From contig JBFLXY010000001.1 of assembly GCA_040757055.1 (NCBI GenBank), positions 372,001 to 436,000 on the forward strand: a DNA stretch of 64,000 bases, in the 5' to 3' direction. Of the stretch, positions 51,714 through 60,017 are shown piece by piece. Position 1 is the first letter of the stretch. Every line of letters starts with the position of its first letter. Both the position numbers and the translations under genes were made by a program. The DNA is from JAJZRJ01 sp040757055. GTDB taxonomy: Bacteria; Desulfobacterota; Desulfobulbia; Desulfobulbales; Desulfurivibrionaceae. The notes beneath the pieces are model-generated. The model searched no databases, was not told the origin of the DNA, and was given only the letters and a program-made list of their open reading frames with translations.

Positions 51714-53045
51714 ATGAGCGGACCGGCAATCACCATCATCGGCGGGGGCCTGGCCGGCAGCGAGGCGGCCTGGCAGGCCGCGAGCCGCGGGGTGCGGGTC
51801 ACCCTGCACGAGATGAAGCCGGGCCGCTACAGCCCGGCCCATCACTCGCCCCACCTTGCCGAACTGGTCTGCAGCAACTCCCTCCGCTCCGACGACCCCC
51901 ATTCCGCCGTGGGCCTCTTGAAAGAAGAGATGCGGCGGATGGGTTCCCTCATCATGAACGCGGCCGCTGCCACCAGCGTGCCGGCCGGCCGGGCCCTGGC
52001 CGTGAACCGCGACCTCTTCGCCGCCTGGATCACCAAGAAGATCAGCTCGCACCCCCAGATCACCGTGGTGCATGAGGAAATGAGCGAACTGCCGCCTGCG
52101 GGGGAGAACCCCATCATCCTCGCCACCGGGCCGCTGACCACCGATTCGCTGGCCGCCTCCCTGGCCCGCCTCACCGGCGAGGAGCACCTGGCCTTCTACG
52201 ACGCCATCGCGCCCATCGTCCATGCCGACTCCCTGGACCGCGCCATTGTCTACCAGGCCTCGCGCTACGACGACGGCCCGGGCGACTACCTCAACTGCCC
52301 GATGAGCGCGGCGGAGTACCTCGCCTTCATCACCGCGCTGAAGGGCGCGGACAAGGTGCCGCTCAAGGAATTCGAGGAACAAAAATATTTCGAGGGGTGT
52401 CTGCCCATCGAGGTGATGCTGGACCGCGGGGCGGAGACCCTGCGCTTCGGCCCCATGAAGCCGGTGGGGCTGCCCGACCCGCGCACCGGCCAGGAGCCCT
52501 ACGCGGTGGTGCAGTTGCGCAAGGAGAACCGCGAGGGTATTCTCTACAACATGGTGGGGTTCCAGACCAAGCTGACCTACCCGGAGCAGCAACGCGTCTT
52601 CCGCCTGATTCCGGGCATGGCCAACGTGGAATTCGCCCGGCTCGGCAGCATCCACCGCAACACCTTTGTCTGCGCACCCAAGGTGCTGCAGCCGACCCTG
52701 CAAATGAAACAACGGCCCGACCTCTTCCTGGCCGGCCAGGTGAGCGGGGTGGAAGGCTATGTGGAATCCACCGCCATGGGGCTCCTTGCCGGGATCAACG
52801 CGGCGCGGATGGCCGCCGGGCACGGGTTGGTGGTGCCGCCGCCGGAGACGGCCCTGGGGGCGCTGATCACCCACCTGACCCGGACCGGGGCGAAGCACTT
52901 CCAGCCCTCCAACGTGAACTTCGGCCTCTTTCCGCCGGTGACGGAGAGGGTCCGCAAAAAGGAGCGAGGAGCATACCGTGCAAACAAGGCGCTTGCCGCC
53001 CTGGCGGCCTGGCAGACCGAAAATGGCCTCACGGCTCGCGCGTAG
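51714..53045 (+). CDS. trmFO: TrmFO, folate- and FAD-dependent tRNA m5U54 methyltransferase
   Basis: The 443-residue protein has the FAD-binding start ITIIGGGLAGSEAAWQAA, the ELVCSNSLRS block, ATGPLTTDSLA, DYLNCPMSAAEY, YFEGCLPIEVM and AGQVSGVEGYVESTAMG, all typical of TrmFO. It makes ribothymidine 54 in tRNA using methylene-THF. Two conserved Cys (near SNCP... and EGC...) that take part in catalysis are present. Its end overlaps the ChaN/PDZ gene by 23 bases. Confidence 0.95.
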   Translation: MSGPAITIIGGGLAGSEAAWQAASRGVRVTLHEMKPGRYSPAHHSPHLAELVCSNSLRSDDPHSAVGLLKEEMRRMGSLIMNAAAATSVPAGRALAVNRDLFAAWITKKISSHPQITVVHEEMSELPPAGENPIILATGPLTTDSLAASLARLTGEEHLAFYDAIAPIVHADSLDRAIVYQASRYDDGPGDYLNCPMSAAEYLAFITALKGADKVPLKEFEEQKYFEGCLPIEVMLDRGAETLRFGPMKPVGLPDPRTGQEPYAVVQLRKENREGILYNMVGFQTKLTYPEQQRVFRLIPGMANVEFARLGSIHRNTFVCAPKVLQPTLQMKQRPDLFLAGQVSGVEGYVESTAMGLLAGINAARMAAGHGLVVPPPETALGALITHLTRTGAKHFQPSNVNFGLFPPVTERVRKKERGAYRANKALAALAAWQTENGLTARA

Positions 53046-55215
53046 CCTGATGCTGGCCCTGCTGGCTCTCCCCCTGCCGCTGCCCCTTCCGGCGCTGGCG
53101 GTTGACCAGCCGACGGCCCCGACCCCCCAGGCCGCCACCGTGCCCAGCCCGGACCTCGCCCCGCTCCTTGCCAAGGCCGCCGCGCCCACCAGCCCGGCAG
53201 AGCGCAAGACCCTTCTCCTTCGCCACCAGAGCCTGCGCGACAACCAGAGCGCCGCGGCGATGGCGGAGCGGGAGGGACTCAAGGCGGCCATGCTCCTCCA
53301 CATGCTGCGCCGCCAGTTGGGCGACGAACGCTTCAATGGTGCAACCAAACCGCTCCTTGCCGGCAACGGGCCGGTGGCGTGGGAGCATCTCCGGCAGGCC
53401 GTTGTCGCCGCCAATCCCGAGCTGAACGCCTTCTTCAGCCAGTGGCTCGACCAGCGGGAACTGCCGCGCTTCACCATCAAGACGCCAACCACCAGGGAGG
53501 AAGGTGGCCGGGTGCATTTCTCCTTCACCCTGGCCCAGGAGCAGACGCCGCCGACCAATTGCAGCGTGGCGGTGCGGATCACCACCCCGGCCGAGAGAGT
53601 AAACCGGGAAATCGTTTTGAGCGCGGCAGAGACCCCGGTCTCGCTGACGCTGTCGGACCTGCCCGGCGAGCTGCTCATCGACCCGGAGTACCATCTGCTG
53701 CGGCCGCTGGCGGCGGATGAATATCCCCCGGTCTGGGCGCGCTACCGCAACAGCGCCAAGCCGCTCATGGTGGTGCCGGACGAACCCGCGGCCTCGGCCT
53801 ATGCGCCGCTCATGGAGCGTCTCCGCGCCCTGGGCGGCGAAACCATCCCCGCGGCCACTGCCAAGGACAGCGACGTGGCGGGCCGCGACGTCCTCTTCCT
53901 CGGCCTTGAGTCGCCCCTGCTCCGCGCCCTTTTTGCCCGGCCCACCCATCCGGCCACCGGCCTCACCCTGGAGGTGCGGGAAAACCCGCTGGGCCCCGGG
54001 AGGGTGGCGGTGCTGCTCTCCGCCGCTTCCGCCGAGGAAACCGCCCAGGCCCTGCCCCGCCTCTTTGGCGAACTCGACTTGGCCACCTCCGCCCATCTGG
54101 ACAAGGGCGCCGCCAGCGAACAGCGCACCCGGGAATCTGACATGGGGATCGGCTGGTGGCTGGACCTGCCGCCTTTTGGCGTCGCCCTGGCCGACCGCCT
54201 CGATCTCACCGCGATCATGGAACGGCTGCGGGGCACACGGGTGATCTACCTCGGCGAAACCCACGACAAATTCGAGGACCACCGCCTGCAGTTGCGGGTC
54301 ATCCGCGCCATGCACCGCCAGTGGGGCAAGCTCGCCATCGGCATGGAGATGTTCCCGCGCTCGACCCAGGCCGTGCTGGACGCCTTTGTGGCCGGCACCA
54401 TCGACGAGCGGGAGTTCCTTAAAAAATCGGGCTACTTCAGAAACTGGGGCTTCGACTACCGCCTCTACCGGGACATTCTCATCTTTGCCAGGGAAAACAA
54501 GCTGCCGGTGGTGGCGCTCAACCTCGACAAGGGGATCACCAGCAAGGTCTTCCGCAACGGCGGCCTCGCCGCCCTGACCCCGGAGGAGGCCGCGACAATC
54601 CCGGCGGAACGCGATCTGACCCTGCCGGGCTACCGGGAACGCATCACCGAGGTCTTCGCCATGCACGGCCAGCACACCGCCACCCCGGAGCAGGCCAACA
54701 ACTTCCTCCAGGCCCAGGCCCTGTGGGACGAGGCCATGGCCGAAGCAGCGGCGGAATTCCTCCGCAGGAATCCCGACCACCGGATGGCCATGGTGGTGGG
54801 TCAGGGCCACGCCGTCAGGGATACGGCCATCCCGCCGCGCCTCGCCCGGCGGCTGCCGGTGACGCAGGCAGTCATCCTGCCAGCCAGGGAGCATGAGGTG
54901 AAACCGGCCGAGGCCGACTATCTCGTCAGCCTCGAACCGGCGCCGCTGCCGCCCCTGCCGCTGCTGGGGGTCCAGCTTGCCGACAGCGACAAGGGAGTAC
55001 GCGTCATGGGACTGGCGCCGGAAGGCAAGGCCGGCGAGGCAGGCATCGAGGAAGGCGATTACCTCCTCGCCCTCGATGGCGAAACCATCACCGCCGTCGA
55101 GGATGTGAAGATCGCCATGCTCGCAAGGAAAAAGGGAGAGAGCGTCCAGGTGCGGGTGCTGCGACCCCGTCCCCTGTTGCCGGACAGGATCATGACCATT
55201 GCGGTGCCGCTCTGA
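53023..55215 (+). CDS. ChaN-like protein with a vestigial M1-peptidase-like part and a PDZ domain
   Basis: The 730-residue exported protein has a signal peptide (about 1-26). Residues about 55-230 resemble the C-terminal portion of M1 aminopeptidases (KAAMLLHMLRRQLGDERF near 87, ELNAFFSQWLDQRELPRF) but no HExxH zinc site exists. A middle alpha/beta domain (about 245-380) follows. The ChaN (DUF399) domain starts with VIYLGETHDKFEDHRLQL near 408; Campylobacter ChaN binds heme. A PDZ domain (about 645-720, GVQLADSDKGVRVMGL) ends it. I chose the ATG at 53023 directly before the signal peptide. It overlaps trmFO and precedes the sulfatase. Confidence 0.82.
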   Translation: MASRLARSLMLALLALPLPLPLPALAVDQPTAPTPQAATVPSPDLAPLLAKAAAPTSPAERKTLLLRHQSLRDNQSAAAMAEREGLKAAMLLHMLRRQLGDERFNGATKPLLAGNGPVAWEHLRQAVVAANPELNAFFSQWLDQRELPRFTIKTPTTREEGGRVHFSFTLAQEQTPPTNCSVAVRITTPAERVNREIVLSAAETPVSLTLSDLPGELLIDPEYHLLRPLAADEYPPVWARYRNSAKPLMVVPDEPAASAYAPLMERLRALGGETIPAATAKDSDVAGRDVLFLGLESPLLRALFARPTHPATGLTLEVRENPLGPGRVAVLLSAASAEETAQALPRLFGELDLATSAHLDKGAASEQRTRESDMGIGWWLDLPPFGVALADRLDLTAIMERLRGTRVIYLGETHDKFEDHRLQLRVIRAMHRQWGKLAIGMEMFPRSTQAVLDAFVAGTIDEREFLKKSGYFRNWGFDYRLYRDILIFARENKLPVVALNLDKGITSKVFRNGGLAALTPEEAATIPAERDLTLPGYRERITEVFAMHGQHTATPEQANNFLQAQALWDEAMAEAAAEFLRRNPDHRMAMVVGQGHAVRDTAIPPRLARRLPVTQAVILPAREHEVKPAEADYLVSLEPAPLPPLPLLGVQLADSDKGVRVMGLAPEGKAGEAGIEEGDYLLALDGETITAVEDVKIAMLARKKGESVQVRVLRPRPLLPDRIMTIAVPL

Positions 55216-55240
55216 TTCGGAAACCCAAGGCCCGCTTCCC

Positions 55241-57019
55241 ATGATGCAACGGCTCCTCGATCTTGTCCGCTCCCTGCTGCTCTTGTTCCGGAGCCGCCAT
55301 GCGGTTTTTCTCCTTTTCCTCTTCGGCTACACGGCCGTCATGGAGCAGCTCGGCGGATTTCCCGCGTTGCTGCCCGCCTGGCGATTTGAGATTCCCCTGC
55401 TGCTCTACCTCTCTTTCTTCGGCAACACCATCACCAGAAAGTCCCGCTGGCAGCCGCTGATCGTCGCGCTGCCCATCGTAGTCACTTACGCCATCTTCGA
55501 TCTCTACCGGCTCCAGCTCGGCCGCATGCCGCGCATTGTCGAACTCGCCGAACTGCCGGAACTCTTCGCCATCATGCCGCTCTGGCTCATCCTGCTGGCC
55601 GGCCTGTTCTACGGCGTTCCTCCCCTCCTCTTCCTCTGGAACGTCCGCTGGCGAGCCCCCGCGCCCATCGCCCTGGGGCTCCTGCCGCTCATCGGCCTCT
55701 CCGCCGCGGTGGCATACTTTCCCGCGGCCTTCATGGCCGCCTTTGAAACCACCCAGAAGGAGATCGTCCACTATTCCGACGTGATCAGCGCCGGCAACAA
55801 CGGCCGCATCAGCATGGCCCTCTACAACGAGGCCCAGCGCCGGGTCATGCTGGAGAAGACCGCCCACTACCGGGAGCATCCCTTCTATCTCCTGGACAAG
55901 GAGGAGGTGGTCGCGAAGGTCAAGAAGCAGCGGCACAGGCGGAACGTGCACCTCATCGTCCTCGAAAGCTTCCTCGATCCGGAGCTGCTTCTTGCGGCCA
56001 AATTCTCGCGCACGCCGACCCATCCTGATTTCGAGAAGATATTCAAGCGCAAGGGCAGCCTCTCCCACTCCCCGGTTTTCGGCGGCGCCACCGGCCAGGC
56101 CGAATTCGAGCTGCTTTGCGGCGTGCCCGCCCTGCGGGAACTCTCCGGCGTGGAGTTCAATGTCTTCACCGGGTCACAAACCCCGTGCCTGCCGAATCTC
56201 CTCAGCGAAGCCGGCTACCACACCATGGCCTCCAACGGCTATCGGCCCGATTTCTTCAACTCCATCAATGCCTATGCGGGAATCGGCTTTGAAAAGGCAT
56301 ATTATCCCACCGAGTATGCCCCGGCCCAGGAGACCTATCTCACCAGGGGCGATGTCACCGGCGAGAAATACATGTTCGACGGGGATCTTTTAGGCCAGAA
56401 TCTCAGGTTCGTCTCCTTCTGGCTCAGGGAGCATCCCCACACCCCCCTGTTCAATTATGTGTTGACCATGTATGGCCATACCCCCAACGAGATCAATACG
56501 GAAAAACGCCCGGAAATCATCAAGGTTTCCGGGGGGCCCAAGGATGACCATCTGCAGCGCGCGGTGAACCAGTACTACTACCGCACCCAGGCCATCGCCG
56601 CCTTTGTGAAGGAACTGGTGCGCATCGACCCCAAAAGCCTGATCATCCTGGTGAGCGACCACCTGCCGCCACTGGAGTGCGGCCCGAACACCTATGACGG
56701 CTATGACTATCTGGGGAAAAGGGAAGAGTATCTTTATCTGAACCGGATTTTCTTCGTGGAAAACGGGCGCAGCGTGGAATACAACACCATCCACCACTAC
56801 GAGGTACCCAACATCATCCTCAGCTATGTGAGCCGCTCAACCAAGAGGAGCCGTGGCACCGTTGACACCGCCGCCTACTACAAGGCATACCTGACCATCA
56901 TGGCCCAGGCCATGGATGTCAAAAAACTCCTGCCCGCCGCAAGCCCTGCCCCTGCCGCCAGCGCCGCCTCCCCTGAAACGGGAAAAAAGAAGGCCCCCCA
57001 GCCCCCTCGCCCCCATTGA
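55241..57019 (+). CDS. LtaS-like membrane sulfatase / phosphoglycerol transferase
   Basis: The 592-residue protein has about five membrane helices in the first 175 residues, then an extracytoplasmic alkaline-phosphatase-fold domain. VHLIVLESFLDPEL near 240 holds the first metal ligand, GGATGQAEFELLCG near 281 the Thr nucleophile, and LVSDHLPPLE near 470 the Asp-His pair. Gram-negative relatives (OpgB, EptA, LtaS-like) move phosphoglycerol or phosphoethanolamine to glycans or lipids. The C-terminus is a Pro/Ala-rich tail. It follows the ChaN-like gene by 25 bases. Confidence 0.88.
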   Translation: MMQRLLDLVRSLLLLFRSRHAVFLLFLFGYTAVMEQLGGFPALLPAWRFEIPLLLYLSFFGNTITRKSRWQPLIVALPIVVTYAIFDLYRLQLGRMPRIVELAELPELFAIMPLWLILLAGLFYGVPPLLFLWNVRWRAPAPIALGLLPLIGLSAAVAYFPAAFMAAFETTQKEIVHYSDVISAGNNGRISMALYNEAQRRVMLEKTAHYREHPFYLLDKEEVVAKVKKQRHRRNVHLIVLESFLDPELLLAAKFSRTPTHPDFEKIFKRKGSLSHSPVFGGATGQAEFELLCGVPALRELSGVEFNVFTGSQTPCLPNLLSEAGYHTMASNGYRPDFFNSINAYAGIGFEKAYYPTEYAPAQETYLTRGDVTGEKYMFDGDLLGQNLRFVSFWLREHPHTPLFNYVLTMYGHTPNEINTEKRPEIIKVSGGPKDDHLQRAVNQYYYRTQAIAAFVKELVRIDPKSLIILVSDHLPPLECGPNTYDGYDYLGKREEYLYLNRIFFVENGRSVEYNTIHHYEVPNIILSYVSRSTKRSRGTVDTAAYYKAYLTIMAQAMDVKKLLPAASPAPAASAASPETGKKKAPQPPRPH

Positions 57020-57053
57020 CGCGCAAGGGGCGCGGCCGAGGGGCGGGGCGGCT

Positions 57054-57251
57054 TTAACCCTTCTCCGGATAGACCGGTCCCGGGGTGACCATAAGCGGTG
57101 TGGCGATATCCCCCTCGCGCCAGCCCAGCTCGAAAGACTGCCCGCAGTTGGGGCAGATGAGCCCGATGACAAGGCCCCCTTCGCTCTCGCGGAAGTGGAC
57201 ATGAAAGCCGCGTGCATAGCCACAGGTGGTGCAGATTCGAAACTCCGCCAT
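57054..57251 (-). CDS. Small zinc-ribbon protein, 65 residues
   Basis: The protein has two CxxC pairs, RICTTCGYARGF near residue 7 and LICPNCGQSF near 33, which should form one zinc ribbon. Between them is a short strand-rich part. The ATG lies 12 bases after the nitroreductase stop, so they share a transcript. Function is unknown; rubredoxin-like electron transfer is excluded because the fold spacing differs. Confidence 0.75.
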   Translation of the reverse strand: MAEFRICTTCGYARGFHVHFRESEGGLVIGLICPNCGQSFELGWREGDIATPLMVTPGPVYPEKG

Positions 57252-57263
57252 GCTCTTCCCTCC

Positions 57264-57869
57264 TTATGCAAAACGATCCCGGATCACCGCCTCGGCCATG
57301 GGAATCTGGCCGCCGCGCGGCCATGCCTCCTTGAGCGGCTTGCCGATGGCCACAAACATGGCGATCACATGGTCGGGCGGCAGGTTGATGAGCCGTCCCA
57401 CTGCCGCAAAATCGAAACCATCCATGGGACACGACTCATAGCCCATGGCCTTGGCCGCCAGCATCAGCGTCTGGGCCGCAAGGCCGCAGGAGCGCATGGC
57501 CTCGTCCCGCTCCACCTGCGGCTTGCCGCGATAGTACGCGTCGATGGCTGGCACGATGTATTCCCGCACCTCCGGCGGGGCATTGCGCCAATAGCGGGCC
57601 GGTTCCTTTGCCCAGCTCTTCAGGTCGGCACAGAGGATGACAAAGAACGCGGCATCGGTGACCTGGGCCTGATTCCACGCCGCCTGGCGGATCTCCTGCC
57701 GCAGCGCCGGATCGCGCACCACCACGAAACGCCAGTTCTGGATGTTGAAGGCGGTGGGCGCCAGCATGGCGAGTCCCAGCAGCCGCTCGATTTCGGCCTC
57801 ACTCATCCGATGGCCCGGATCGTAGTGCTTCACGGCGCGGCGCGTTTCGATGGCGGTGAGGGTCTCCAT
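57264..57869 (-). CDS. Nitroreductase-family oxidoreductase
   Basis: The 201-residue flavoprotein begins TLTAIETRRAVKHYDPGHRMSEAEIERLLGLA with the FMN-phosphate Arg motif, then APTAFNIQNWRFVVVRD, and ends with a family GRLINLPPDHVIAMFVAIGKP block. Such enzymes reduce nitro compounds, quinones or flavins with NAD(P)H. GAGGAG precedes the ATG. It is divergent from the uracil-DNA glycosylase. The true substrate is unknown. Confidence 0.92.
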   Translation of the reverse strand: METLTAIETRRAVKHYDPGHRMSEAEIERLLGLAMLAPTAFNIQNWRFVVVRDPALRQEIRQAAWNQAQVTDAAFFVILCADLKSWAKEPARYWRNAPPEVREYIVPAIDAYYRGKPQVERDEAMRSCGLAAQTLMLAAKAMGYESCPMDGFDFAAVGRLINLPPDHVIAMFVAIGKPLKEAWPRGGQIPMAEAVIRDRFA

Positions 57870-58000
57870 GGGCTCCTCCTGGTGGCGGAAATTGCAAAAG
57901 GGGAACAGGGTTCTCGCCCCCAGTGTAGACCAATCAGGCGTCAGAGGCAACGGAGGGATTGCGCCTTGGATTTCACCGCCGGTCGGGGTATAAAGCGGAA

Positions 58001-58783
58001 ATGGAGCAGGAAAAACCGACCACCCCGCCCGACCCTGCGGCACTGGCCGAACTGACCCGCGACGCAAGAAACCTCGTGGCCTTCCAACAGGCCATGGGGG
58101 TCGAGGGCTATCCGGCCACCCCCGAACTGCGGCGATTTCTCCGGCCTGATGCGCCCGGCACCCCCAAAACGCCGGCGGTGTCCGCCGGCTGCCGCTGCCC
58201 AACCGCTCCGGCAGCCACATCCCGCACCCTGGCCGACATCCGCAAGGAGCTGGGCGACTGCCACCGCTGCTCCCGACAGGAAGGCAGGGAGCAGATCGTC
58301 TTTGGCGAGGGAGAAGTTGGGGCAAAGCTCTTTCTCGTGGGCGAATTCCCGAGCGTCGAGGACGACGCCGCCGGGCTGCCCTTCCAAGGCGAGGCAGGCG
58401 AACTGCTCATGAAGATGATGGCGGCCATCGGCCTGAACCGGGCCGACCTCTATCTGGCCAATCTGGTCAAATGCCGGCCGGCGGACGGCCACGAACCGCA
58501 CGCCGAGGAAATCGCGGCCTGCCATCCTTTCCTCCTCCAACAGATCAGCGCGGTGCAGCCCCAGGTGATCTGCGCCATGGGCGGCCTCGCGGCCCAGGCC
58601 CTGCTGCACAGCAGAAAAAATCTGCTGCAACTGCGCGGCACCTGGCACAGCTGCCAGCAGATCCCGCTGATGCCCACCTTCTCCCCGGCCTTTCTCCTGC
58701 GCAACCCGGAGATGAAAAAGGCCGCCTGGGTCGATCTCCAGCTCATCCAGAAACGATTGGCCGCAACCGGAATGCCGCGCTAG
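58001..58783 (+). CDS. Family-4-like uracil-DNA glycosylase with altered motifs
   Basis: The 260-residue protein has an N-terminal extension of about 80 residues and then the Fe-S glycosylase fold: LGDCHRCSRQEGREQIVFGEG near 84, LANLVKCRPADGHEPHAEEIAACHPFL near 150 (four Cys for a 4Fe-4S cluster), and a final MPTFSPAFLLRNPEMKKAAW near 225. Family 4 enzymes normally have GE(A/G)PG in motif 1 and HP(A/S) in motif 2; here motif 1 is GEFPSVEDD and the His is Ser. Activity may be lost or changed. I start at ATG 58001. Confidence 0.83.
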   Translation: MEQEKPTTPPDPAALAELTRDARNLVAFQQAMGVEGYPATPELRRFLRPDAPGTPKTPAVSAGCRCPTAPAATSRTLADIRKELGDCHRCSRQEGREQIVFGEGEVGAKLFLVGEFPSVEDDAAGLPFQGEAGELLMKMMAAIGLNRADLYLANLVKCRPADGHEPHAEEIAACHPFLLQQISAVQPQVICAMGGLAAQALLHSRKNLLQLRGTWHSCQQIPLMPTFSPAFLLRNPEMKKAAWVDLQLIQKRLAATGMPR

Positions 58784-58930
58784 CTTCCCTCCCCGCCGTG
58801 CCCGGTCACTGCACCACCATCTTCCCGGCGCCCCCTTCGCCTGATTTTGCTCCGTTCCCGGAATGAATTCGCTGCGCAGGCGCGGGAGCGAGACAAAAAT
58901 TAAGAGCGATTAAAAAAGTATTGAACCCGA

Positions 58931-58955
58931 CAAAGTTTTGGGTTATTTAACTTTG
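58931..58955. promoter_or_regulatory. Inverted repeat in the promoter region before the STAS-like gene
   Basis: CAAAGTT and AACTTTG, 11 bases apart, overlap a TTGAAC-N16-TTATTT promoter-like pair (58921-58948). A repressor site is possible. Confidence 0.45.
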
Positions 58956-59015
58956 AACGGATGCTTGGACTTTCTCAAATCTCACCCGGGACCTCTCCCC
59001 ATGGAAAGGCGGGCC

Positions 59016-59267
59016 ATGCAGGCAACGGCCACCAGGATGCACGCGGAAAAACGGGGGGCGCATCTCTTTATCACGCTCTCCGGCATCCTGAACTGCACAA
59101 GCGCCACCGAACTCAACGACTCCATCAGGCGCCATTACGATGGTTCAGGGGTGTGTTTTTTGGATCTGCGCCACGAGAACGCCGCCAGCCGGCGCCTGCT
59201 GGCAGACGTCCTTGCCGATCGCTCCCTCGCGCCGGAAAAGTTTTTTCTGATCGGGCTGGAAACGTGA
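59016..59267 (+). CDS. Small protein, possibly STAS-like, 83 residues
   Basis: The product MQATATRMHAEKRG... has a beta-alpha pattern (LFITLSGILNCTSATELNDSI, then VCFLDLRHE and FFLIGLET) like a short STAS domain. I chose the ATG at 59016 because AAAGGCGGG precedes it; an upstream ATG at 59001 is also possible. The gene lies just before the feo operon on the same strand, and similar small proteins occur near feo genes in my memory, but no role is established. It could also be a truncated remnant. Confidence 0.5.
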   Translation: MQATATRMHAEKRGAHLFITLSGILNCTSATELNDSIRRHYDGSGVCFLDLRHENAASRRLLADVLADRSLAPEKFFLIGLET

Positions 59268-59338
59268 GCCATGGCCCGACCCCCGGTTCGCCGGCAGAAA
59301 CCGGGCTTGTCTGGCCCCCTGCCGCTGCGGGAACTTTT

Positions 59339-59357
59339 TTTTGCAACATGAGTTAGT
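59339..59357 (+). promoter_or_regulatory. Motif shared with the porin gene, upstream of feoA
   Basis: TTTTGCAACATGAGTTAGT lies about 125 bases before the first feoA. The porin upstream region at 62683 carries the same 19-mer with two changes (17 of 19 identical). The gap 59268-59483 holds no other feature besides a GTGATGTGATCAC palindrome near 59391. Confidence 0.65.
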
Positions 59358-59483
59358 AAAAGCGAACTTGGTTTTGGCCTTCAAACTCAAGTGATGTGAT
59401 CACCTGGAAAACCAGAGAGGAAGAGACGTGGGACACGACATTTCGCTCACCATCCGGCCGCTCCCCGCTACAGGAGGCATTTC

Positions 59484-59777
59484 ATGCAGGCAGCCCAGGA
59501 CATGACCCCCCGGTGCCATTGGGGGAAAGCGTCTTTCCCGGCCACGGCCCAGTCCTTCCCGCTGGCGCTGGCCGGCGAAGGCGAAACCGTGCGGATTGTC
59601 GCTGTTTGCGGCGGCAACAAGCTGCTGGAAAGACTGCGCGGCATGGGCATCAAGCCCGAGGATGCCGTCGTGGTCGTGCAGCGGCAGGCCACAGGGGCTG
59701 TGCTCATCGCCAAGGGGGCTGGCCGTTACGCCCTTGGCGGCGGCATGGCGCATAAAATCTACGTGACAAAAGGATAA
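59484..59777 (+). CDS. feoA: FeoA-domain protein (first)
   Basis: The 97-residue protein has an N-terminal lead of about 27 residues and then an SH3-like FeoA domain: FPLALAGEGETVRIVAVCGGNKLLERLRGMGIKPED, VVVVQRQATGAVLIAKGAGRYALGGGMAHKIYV. FeoA assists the ferrous transporter FeoB at the membrane. CAGGAGG precedes the ATG and the second FeoA gene begins three bases after its stop. The motif at 59339 lies in its upstream region. Confidence 0.93.
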   Translation: MQAAQDMTPRCHWGKASFPATAQSFPLALAGEGETVRIVAVCGGNKLLERLRGMGIKPEDAVVVVQRQATGAVLIAKGAGRYALGGGMAHKIYVTKG

Positions 59778-59780
59778 GGC

Positions 59781-60017
59781 ATGCAAAAAACAATCGCTGA
59801 TCTTGCCGTGGGAGAATCCGGCCGGGTGGCCGGATTTGTCAGGGGAATGAAGCCCTACCGCCAGAAGCTTCTGGCCATGGGACTTGTCAAGGGTACCGAA
59901 TTTACCATCAACCGGGTGGCGCCCATGGGAGACCCGGTGGAAATAGGGGTCAGGGAGTACAATCTCAGCCTGCGCCGTGACGAAGCAGCCACCCTGCTGG
60001 TGGAAGGAGTGAAGTAA
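59781..60017 (+). CDS. feoA: FeoA-domain protein (second)
   Basis: The 78-residue protein is the compact FeoA form: IADLAVGESGRVAGFVRGMKPYRQKLLAMGLVKGTEFTI, then RVAPMGDPVEIGVREYNLSLRRDEAATLLVE. It differs clearly from the first and the two may pair. Its stop codon shares one base with the feoB start (TAATG), so translation is coupled. Confidence 0.95.
   Translation: MQKTIADLAVGESGRVAGFVRGMKPYRQKLLAMGLVKGTEFTINRVAPMGDPVEIGVREYNLSLRRDEAATLLVEGVK

Noticed and set aside
59380..59400. Fur or FNR box before feoA
   Set aside because: GTGATGTGATCAC is only loosely similar to CRP/FNR sites and no Fur consensus is present.
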